Source of the DNA: Hirundichthys speculiger
Taxonomy: Eukaryota; Chordata; Actinopteri; Beloniformes; Exocoetidae
NCBI GenBank assembly: GCA_018398805.1
Contig: JAGFBZ010000817.1
Location: forward strand, 1,444,001 to 1,508,000
DNA: 64,000 nt
Reading direction: 5' to 3'
Shown: positions 55,301-64,000 of the stretch, one piece after another
Numbering within the stretch: the first letter of the stretch is position 1
Layout: each line of letters begins with the position of its first letter
The notes under the pieces: generated by a model
Told to the model about the DNA's origin: nothing
The model's input: only the letters and a program-made list of their open reading frames with translations
Databases searched by the model: none
Program-made: the position numbers and the translations under genes

Positions 55301-55820
55301 CCACTTTCCACAATAGCCGTTAGGAAGTTGAACACGAACTTGGAGGGCTCCATATGTTGCCCAGGAGGCCTGAGAGACAGACTGATCCTGTGTGTTCACA
55401 TTAGGAGACGCTATGTTCACTCATGAGAGCAGCTTTTCATTCTTTTGTCGAAGGAGAGGGAATAGGTGCCAAACCAATGAATGGTGCTCATGTCTGTAGG
55501 CTGCATTTGGTTAAAAATACATAATTCTTAACACAACGCTTTTTCTGTATAAGAATTTTGTTTTTTCTTTTTAAACTCAGTTAATTGGGCATCAGCAAAC
55601 AACCACATGGAAATGTGGTTTCTCAAGCTCTAATCCTGGAGGAGACACATCTTTCTCTGAGACCAATCAAACAGAGAAATGGGTAAGAGAGATAATGACT
55701 GACTTTCAAATCCTTAGACACATGTGTGATTAGTTGAAGACAATACATTTTCTTTTTTTATAGTCAACCAACCAAAATCTTTTCCCAACCTTGACCAAAT
55801 GCTGCTAGGACCTGAACATA

Positions 55821-56186
55821 CAGTCATGGAAAAAATTATTAGACCACCCTTGTTTTCTTCAGTTTCTTGTTCATTTTAATGCCTGCTACAACTAAAGGTA
55901 CATTTGTTTGGACAAACATAACGATAACCACAAAGATTGCTCATAAGAGTTTTATTTAAGAGCTGATATCTTACCATTTTCCATGGTTTTCTTGATTATA
56001 ACCTAAATCACTTAAGTTTTTACATCAATAGCTATGGCGTTGTACTGCCAAAAACACTGCTTTTATGCATTCAGTGTTTTCTTTTCTGTCTGTTTTAGTC
56101 ACATGATGACGTTTAGTGGTACCAGGTATTAAAATGAATAAGAAAGTGAAGAAAAAATGGTGGTCTAATAATTTTTTCCATGACTG
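55821..56186. mobile_element. Tc1/mariner-type MITE
   Basis: A 366-base element with near-perfect inverted ends of about 28-30 bases (CAGTCATGGAAAAAATTATT and AGACCACC; the other end is its reverse complement) and TA at both flanks (55819-55820 and 56187-56188). It has no transposase. The long inverted ends fix both the borders and the superfamily type. Confidence 0.9.
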
Positions 56187-58438
56187 TAGAAGCTGTGAGC
56201 CATTATTGTATTAAATCATTAAAATAAATAAAAAAAAAAAATTAAAAAAAACACTAGGGAATAATTTATATAAATTGTTGAACAGATACTTTTTCACAGT
56301 GTTTGCTCGTGATGTTTGTCTGCACAAAATAATTATATACTTTTTATATGTAATTTTATATACATAATATTTTCTCATGCATACCATAATAAAGGGTCAT
56401 TCCTCTCCTTCAGTACAAATCTTCAAAATATTACATTGAGATGCCTGAAGATCTATGTTTCAAGCTGCTCTGTGTGGTCACATGGTTCTGATCCACCTGT
56501 GACTGTTTGAGAGCTCAGCCACAACCGTACACAGCCAGTGTTCCTTCATCAGCCTCGACCAACCCTCATCTCCCGGTACTCTGAGCTTCTATTCCAAGGC
56601 TCTGATGTTCTCCTATTTCCTTCAAAAGCTGATTTCTAGTTAAAAAAAAAAAAAGAAAAACATGCTTCACCCCCCTCCCTCCCTGCTTTCTCTCTTCCGA
56701 ATTGCCATCTCAGTTTTCTTCCCTTCACACTCAATCAGCGTGCGTTCTGCTTTTGACCCCAGCGGCATGAAAAAAAGAGATGTGCCTCATTAACTGAGGC
56801 ATCACACTGGCTTTTTCAACTTATTGTCTCTTGCACCTTATCCGTCCCTTCATCTCAAACTTGGAATAAATTAGAGCGATAACGATGGCGCGTGTGCCAT
56901 TAGTCACAAATGAAGTGGTTAATGCAGAAAGGAGCGGAGATAAGGCCCAGATCTGATGCCGATTCATAAATGGAAAGGCAGACTGTCGTAAAATGGCAGC
57001 TAGAGCGAGCGTGCAAATTGGGTGTTGACATCATGTGGCACTGTTATTCCAAAAATTTGCTAGTGTTTTTTTTTTCCACCCATACTTTATGATTATTACC
57101 TCTGGAGGAATGGCAGAAGAAGGACACTTGTGTGGTGCTTTGAACAAATACGCGGGGAGACACTGATGCTGCCTTTACCAGCAAAGATGTATTTGCCTTT
57201 AATTCATACATTTGATTGTGACATTTTAAACAATTTCTCTATTGAGACTCGAGGCATTACCAGCTAAATGACAGTCCTGAATAAATAGAGAGTGGAAGGG
57301 GATGGGGTCTTGATAAGAGAATACAGTGTTTGTTCAAGTTGAGGCTAGTGCTGGCTCACAAATGTCTTTTGTTCTCAGGTGCAGCTTGGCCTGTATCCTG
57401 TGTTTAGTCATGGCCTTACAGCTTAATACTTCTAATATTTGATATCATATGTAATTGGTGCCAAAATGAGATTTTCAGAGGAGACTCTTTTAGCTAAACT
57501 TGGAAAGGAGAATGAAGAAGATAACCTAATTTATTGCAGAGGACAATTATCATGGAAAAAAGCAGGGCGAGTGACACCACGCAGGCCGAGGTACCACCGC
57601 TCCTCTCTGAAGAAGACAAACTGGTAGATTGAAGGTCTCTTGAATCCAGGCTGTCGCTGGGGGTAGGGGAGCTCTTGTAATTTGCAGAGCTGAATCCGTG
57701 GAGCGGGCATAAGGGAATGAGTTGGAAGGGGAAGAAGACAGAGAACAAACCTGGCAGGCACGTTGAGGCCATGCCAGTCCTGCCTGCGCCACGCGGTGTG
57801 GCAGGGGGGGCAGTGCCAGGAAATGTGGCAAGAGGAGGAAAGATCAAACAACAAGGGCTGCAGATCTCAACCAATCTGCTCTGCATTAATGTCAGAGCCA
57901 AGGAGCAGCTGAACCAGACGTGATCCACAATGTGTGACAGCGATGTGTGTGTGTGTGCTTGCGTGTCTGTATGACCATTCCCAGCAAACTGGACCCAATT
58001 CATGATGGTCAAAAATTACATTGAAAAATTACTTATCTTCAGAAACTCGAGGACACCACAGACTTATGATTTTGCTTGCAGACATCTATTGTGTTACATT
58101 TGGAATATAAGGCAGCTGTGAGTGAAGCTTTCAAAGTTCAGTATTTTGCAAGCGCCTCTCAATGTCAAACACACAGCAGCCTGTGATGGAGTGGTGGGAA
58201 CCTGGTGCCTGCATTGACACGACTCTCAGCTCCAGTGGGCCGCACAGCCGAGCCCGCATCCCGCTCCAAAAACTTGTTCTGTATAGCCGCAATAAAGCAA
58301 GCAGACGGCAAATGAGCTCTGCACTGCCATCGCTCCCTCCCAGACAGATGGCAAAATTAGACAATATGCTTTCCAAAATTACACTGAAATCACATGGCTG
58401 CGTGTCTGTCTGCTTGCTGGTCTGTCTGTCCATTATCC

Positions 58439-58475
58439 CCCCCCCCCACCCGCCTGCCCGTCCGTCCGTCCGTCC
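58439..58475. repeat. C-rich run with CCGT repeats
   Basis: A run of about eleven C followed by CCGTCCGTCCGTCCGTCC. Low-complexity sequence; frames over it are spurious. Confidence 0.75.
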
Positions 58476-59684
58476 CGCATGGCACGCCGTGCACGGCACC
58501 AAACTCTACTAGGGTGTGGCGCCTGGGTAGGGATGGAGAGGAATCTGCAGCCAGCCTCATTGCTGTTGATTGATATCGGAGCACTGCAATGGGATGTAGG
58601 GCCAGCAGGAGCATCGGTGGACTAGATGGGAGGGGGGATTACACGGGCAGGGGGGGGGGATTGTTGAGGGAGAGGTAGCAGGGGAATGAGCCTGTTCTAT
58701 GACAATGCATGATGAACAGCCTGCTATTTGGAGTGCATCTGCAGGAGCCAGTTTGGAGTCCTCGGAGAGATGTGGGAGGAGAGCAAATGTTTGAGGAGCA
58801 GACTCTGCAACTGCTGAATCTCCCAGTGTTCTGTGTGTTTTGGGAGCATCTTATGACAACATTAGCTGCTACGTCTCCTTGTCCTTTTGAAAAAAGATTC
58901 TTGAAGTGGAGGCTGATAATGGTATCTTCAAATGATAGGGCAGCCTCTTGCTGCTGAGAAAGGTCTACTGTTTTGGGGAAATCTCTGCTGAGAATCTCGT
59001 CTGGGGGAAATTACGTTATTCCTCTGCTATATGCAGCGTGAGATAGAACTGTTAAAGTTGGCAGCTTTGACAGCAGAGAACACCCCCTTTACAGTACTTA
59101 CAGTATAGTCTAATTCCAAAGGTTTAGACCGAAGTTTAAATTTCTTAAAAGGCTTGTTTTTCAGTCAGTTTGATGTGGATTATAAAAAAAGGATCATTCT
59201 GGGAGAAAGATTGAAAAGTAATGATTCAAATTAGCTCTTTAAAGCCTAAAACTCACCAAGAGCTCAGCTGCACTAATTAAAGTATCAATATGAAAGAGAA
59301 AACTATCCTCCAATTAGCTAAATAAAAACAAACATAAACATGCCATTACTGGTATGATAGTGGAGCTGCAGATGGCAGGATAGTATGATCCTGGACTCTG
59401 ACATAACGATGGTAGCCAGACAAAGGGAGTAAATATTCAGAAGTTGAACACTAGTTAAAAGAGTCTGTGAAGTCACTAAAGCTATATATTCAGTAGAATG
59501 ATCACAACTACACACTGTTCATTGCCGGCTTTGATTGGCCTCCCGCTCTGTCACTTGGGAGAAACCTCAGACCCCTTGGTGACGGCTCTGTCTCAGACTT
59601 TGTGCCCCGACTCAGGCAATTACGCCTAGCGACATGTTCTCTCATATGGGATAAAGATGAAGGAGGGGAAGGTGGGCGCTGGAC

Positions 59685-59710
59685 GGGGGGGGGGGGGGGG
59701 GGGGGGGGGG
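59685..59710. repeat. Poly-G run of about 26 bases
   Basis: Uninterrupted G from 59685 to 59710. It could form G-quadruplex structures and is hard to sequence, so its true length is uncertain. Confidence 0.85.
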
Positions 59711-62700
59711 TGCCGCATGAAGAAGTCATTTTGGCACCACATTCTTCAGTTCCGGTCATGCTCTGTACCAACGCAAATTAAAACCTTCCCAGTAGCCTAT
59801 GTAAATATGCTGCCTGCTGCGCTGCGCTTTAACGAGCCATGATATGAAAGACATCTAGACGCAACGGAAAATAACTGGCCACTTAAAGGTGGGGTGCATC
59901 TGACAGGTGACAGGTAGAACCATGTTTAAGACAGTGTTGGGTAATGGTGGTGGTGGGGGGCCTGCAGGAGGATGAGGCCGGACCAGCGATGTCTGGGGCT
60001 GAGAGCTGCAAGCCAGTAGAGAGTAACCATCTTTTTAGCCTCAGGGTTTTCAAAGCATTCTGGGTAGTGGGTAGGGAGTATGAGAAATGAGAGCAGGTAG
60101 AGACTCAGCTAAGTATTGCTAACTTAAAAAAATAACAACAAAATGTTCATAATGTTTATGCACCGACTGACACACAGAGGCAGACATACTCAGCCCTGAA
60201 TCCTCTAATAATCTGTCTTTTTAAAAAAAACTTACAAGGATTACCTATCTGCAAATCTGCTTTGTATGCAGAATGTGACGGTAAAATGGAAATGAATAAC
60301 TGTTCAAGATGGCGCTCACCAAAAAGGGAGCCACATCTGCACAGACCGATTAATCCGAAACATTCAGAGGAATCTCAAGTCATTTGCAATATCACAGAGT
60401 CCATAATCAAGATTCACTGCCAGAGCCTGAGTGTGCGGCACAGAGTCAATGCCCAGTTCAATGAGGGCTGATGGAAAGTATAATTTCATGACAGATGCAT
60501 GCATTCGCTGGGAAAAAAATACAGCTACTTACCCTAGAAAGGGGATACAAACCTAATTATTGATGGAAGACAGGAGGCAGTAGCAAAAGAAATATTTAAA
60601 ATGTGTGTTCAGTATTTACAAAATGCTCAATTTCAGTACTGAACAAAAATGTGAGGCTTTGCTTTTAATATCAGCTTAAGCCACATATCTACCTAGAAAC
60701 ATGGATATAAATCTACATCTCTAATTGGTCAGATCCCTGTGTTTGCATAACACTAATTAGAATCATGTTTATTGAAAAGATTATAGGCTTATTTATTCTA
60801 ACAGGTGATGCACCGAGAAGACACATTAGAGACAAACCACTGTGTTCTTGGGCTCATATGGGAGAAGACCAATTTAATGTGTGGCAACTTGCATTTCAAA
60901 TGTGAAAATGAGGTGAACAGATATGTAGATTTAGAAAAAAAAAAAAAAAGAAATCTGTGGCATGAATTGTTGGTTTGAACCTTGCAAAGCCATGCTAAAT
61001 CCAGCCTTTAAAGCCACACAGCAAGCTATAAAAAGTAGGAACTGGCTGATAGGCAGGTGAGATGCATTGTTGTTGGGCCATCTGACAGTCTAACTCCTGA
61101 GGAAGAGGGAAACAGAGGAACAGGCCAGTGGGGTGCCTTATGAATTTAGACTAAGTTGAGATTCACCATTTTACCAAAACACACTCTCTCCTGTGAAGTG
61201 TCAACAAATGCACACCAAACACAACAAAAAAGCGTGCTGGTGGAAACACATTTTGCCAGTGCTTCTTTGTAATCTGTCATGGGGATTTACATGGGGGGCC
61301 TCTCTGACAACACGCGCCAGAATCGCTCCTGGTTGAATGAAAGCAAGAACACAACTTTATAGCTGCGGTAATCACTATGTCCGTTTTCACAATAAAACGT
61401 GTTATAAGAGGGACGTTGCTTGATGAGACGAAACCCCAGAAAACAATGGGTGATACCATCAACTCTGTTGCACTGATAAACCGCACGCTGCCCGTCCAGA
61501 ACTGCACTGCAGACAGACAAGGTTAGCGACTAACTGTTGAATAGAGTGGTGAATTTAACAGCTAAGCATACATTTTCCTCTGTCTGCTTGAACAAATAGC
61601 GCAAGCAATCGACTACAAATCCTCAATGAATAAAGGGCCCATATCCAATGACATTTGGGGACATAACTGTCAGCCTTTGTGTCTCTAATAGAGAATTGCT
61701 AACTATTACAATTTTGTGAGCCTCACTGACCTGGTTTTGGAGTTTTTAAGACATCAAACTAAAGAAAATGAAAAAAAAAATAGATTTATGAAGCTGTAAA
61801 AAGATGGCGAATGAATTTGTGACTCTTAAGTGAGAATGATTCCATTTTGCACCTGCTACATGAGGATAACCAGCTCAGGTCATCTCCACCCTGCCTCCCC
61901 TGACTCAGGTTAAAGAGTGGCTTTACAAGGAGCCATCTCTCACCAGGGCAACTTTCTGTGACCTTGTGGGATTGAATAAGACTGTAAAATTGATTCAGTT
62001 CCTGTAATAAAAGAGCACACACATTATCAGCATTCTAATTATAATTAATACAAGCAGCGGCAGCAGACCCATTATTTACGATGGGGGTCCATAGTAAGCA
62101 AGCACAATAATAATCTGCTCCATATTTTTATTGATATGTTGATGAATGGCTCTCTTTCACACAAAACACCAATGGAATGTCTCAGCGGCTGATCAAACAA
62201 GTGCTGATTATTCCACTGGCGGCTTCCTTCACCCCTGCCTCCCTCCCCGCCTCGCCTTTCCTCCAGCCTCTCCTCTTCAGGCTTTCATTAGCCCTTTGTT
62301 TGTATCACCTTAAGTCCCCGACTCCAAACCTCATTACAGAGAGCCGGGTCAGGTGATAGATACAACTAACCTCTGGGAGGTGAATTACTGTCAGAAATGT
62401 CAAACAGCAGCAAAACACAAACATCCGCCAGTTTTGCTAAAAGATATGCAGCATGTTGTCTGTGAACTGAGAGAGTGTAAAATATTCATTTTTTTTTTTC
62501 AACATTGCCTTGTCTCTGGTTTCAGTGCAAGATTAAACCGGACAACTGAACGCGATGAGCAGAAGTCCATCCATTTCATTTAAACATCCAAAAATGCTTG
62601 GTGAATCCTGAACTCTATTGCTCACTTCACTTGATTGCTTGTCGGCTTTATCTTGGACTCCTAAAAGCATCTGCGTTTAAAATTCTATTTCATTGGTTAA

Positions 62701-64000
62701 AAAACACTTTTATGTGAGGTTCAAATCCGTTCTTTTCTCAATGGATTATATTCTAGTTGCAGAATGCAGGCTGCTGGCATAGAATAAGAGAATACTTGTA
62801 TGTATTAAACAGTGTATTAAACAGAGTCTGAATATTTTCTATCCAGTGAATATCTGGTTTACTGAACACAAAAGACCCTACTGCCTTACAGTCAAAGTGT
62901 GCAAAATAAATAAAAAAAAAAGACTGCAACCTTCATATCTAGGTTATCCTTTATAATTAGGTGTCTATGTAGCTTATGCCATTTTCCCTGTTTGATAATT
63001 GCGGTCCATCCTTCCTAATTTTGCAGAGAATCAGGGGGAAAAAAATTGCTTATTTGTGCCTATCTTTCTTATTAATTCTCCTCACAAATCCTTGATTATT
63101 TTCCAATCCTTTCCTCTGATATCTCTGGCTCTGTTTGTCTGTTTCACTCACTCCTCCACTGAGCAGTCTGCCTTCCTTCTCAATCGCCTGTTTTGTTTCC
63201 CATTTTAATGAACAGTTGGATTCTTTTATTTCTCTACAAGTGCTGGATTTGCCTTATCACCCCCCGTCCCTTTGAGGGTTGCCAATTGGTTTTATCCACG
63301 GATGTATCATTTCTTAGGCTTCCTCTTTTTTTCACCACAAAGAGAAAGAACCACTCCGTCAACAAGCCTCTCCGGAGCTAGAGATTAAAAACCTCAACAT
63401 CACCTACCTTCCAGCGCTACTCCCAACTGGTTTGTGTAAAACTCAATTAAACTTGTCCCCGCTGAATTTCACATTACAGTACATTAAAAGGAAATTCTTC
63501 AAGCGTGATGACAAAGCTCAAACCTGCTATTTAGAAGCTTTCCTAAACGTTGCGGTCTTTGGGGTTTTAGCCTCGTGTCAGTGCAAAAGGCTCCAAACAA
63601 GACAAAGAAAAAAAGGTTTCTTTTGACTCTGGAGAAAAAACAAACTTCATGATTTCTTTATTTACGAAGACACTGAAAGTCAAAGTGTCTCTTCAATGCA
63701 CCGCATATTAACAAGGTCTCGGTCTATCAAACAGCTCCCAAATAAAGGCAAAAGGCAGCGTTTTGATGATAAGATGTAAATACTTTCAGCAGAATACAGA
63801 ATGATGGTTGTCGACTGTGTGACAGTAGCAATCTTTGTAAAATACAGATGTTAATCTTGTTGGTGGTGGGGGGGGGGGGGGATTTGATCTCTATTTCAGA
63901 ACCTTTGTGAGTCAATAACAAATTATTCCACTGCTTTCGTTAATCTGAAAAAAAGGGAGTGTTCAGTCGAGCGTCGCGCCGACGCAGAGGAACATCAGGT

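Larger units (their letters stand above)
40082..64000 (-). other. zfpm2: zfpm2 intron (at least 23.9 kb), 5' part outside the window
   Basis: No exon of zfpm2 or of another gene is recognisable. Contents: a dispersed repeat (41790-42450), a Tc1-type MITE (55821-56186), poly-G and poly-C tracts (46341-46363, 58439-58449, 59685-59710), GC-richer patches (about 47230-47620, 50100-50460, 51780-51880) and long unique-looking non-coding DNA. The long intron of a developmental regulator, largely free of repeats between 42700 and 55800, is the kind of place where conserved enhancers occur, but conservation cannot be read from one sequence. Confidence 0.7.

Noticed and set aside
57494..58012. 172-codon minus-strand frame with several overlapping frames
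   Set aside because: Frames are open on both strands at once because the DNA is GC-richer here; no conserved motif, no zfpm2 similarity and no plausible splice phase.
61277..61520. Two overlapping minus-strand frames
   Set aside because: They briefly suggested a transposase, but no DDE or finger motif could be found and both frames are equally open.
40082..64000. Search for the preceding zfpm2 exon (WLLDVTWQG-like text)
   Set aside because: No minus-strand match seen, so the exon is assumed to lie beyond the right edge.

Overview
The window looks like nuclear DNA of a teleost fish, probably a percomorph. The evidence is AT-rich introns with GT/AG splice sites, a FOG-family zinc-finger gene whose protein closely resembles vertebrate ZFPM2, and many decayed hAT, Tc1/mariner and non-LTR repeats of types common in fish. 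There are no operons, CRISPR arrays, or recognisable rRNA or tRNA genes. The species cannot be named from the sequence.

Two protein-coding genes are supported, and they converge tail to tail. (1) Bases 4576-34434, + strand: an 11-exon gene for a 387-residue, membrane-anchored alpha/beta-hydrolase-fold protein. All splice phases join and the frame closes exactly. The catalytic Ser position of the nucleophile elbow is Glu (G-S-E-L-G) and the usual C-terminal His is Arg, so it reads as a probable pseudoenzyme. (2) Bases 36093-40081, - strand: the last three coding exons of zfpm2 (FOG2), carrying all eight zinc fingers and the PIDLS CtBP motif. The terminal exon has one surplus base in an A5 run at 38111-38115 that breaks the frame; everything on both sides is conserved, so a base-call error is the first suspicion. 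The genes' stop codons are about 1.66 kb apart. From 40082 to the right edge the window is a single zfpm2 intron of at least 23.9 kb; the 5' exons lie outside.

Region by region: 1-4575 is upstream flank with a Tc1 relic, a hAT MITE and a TATA box. 4576-12863 holds hydrolase exons 1-7, with LINE and Tc1/mariner relics in introns 5 and 6. 12864-30208 is a 17.3-kb intron with several hAT insertions. 30209-34434 holds exons 8-11. 36093-40081 is the 3' part of zfpm2. 40082-64000 is zfpm2 intron with a Tc1-type MITE, one dispersed repeat and low-complexity tracts.

The most unusual object is a 3.8-kb hAT unit (16242-20052) bounded by a perfect 8-bp target duplication, CTGATGAT. It keeps only the BED-finger N-terminus of a transposase, has an extra inverted copy of its left end inside it, and carries an intact, intronless 390-codon ORF with its own AATAAA signal that does not look like a transposase. 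This may be a composite transposon that captured a host gene. Three other elements have intact 8-bp duplications or TA sites, and one MITE has a second insertion nested in it, so part of the insertion order can be read directly.
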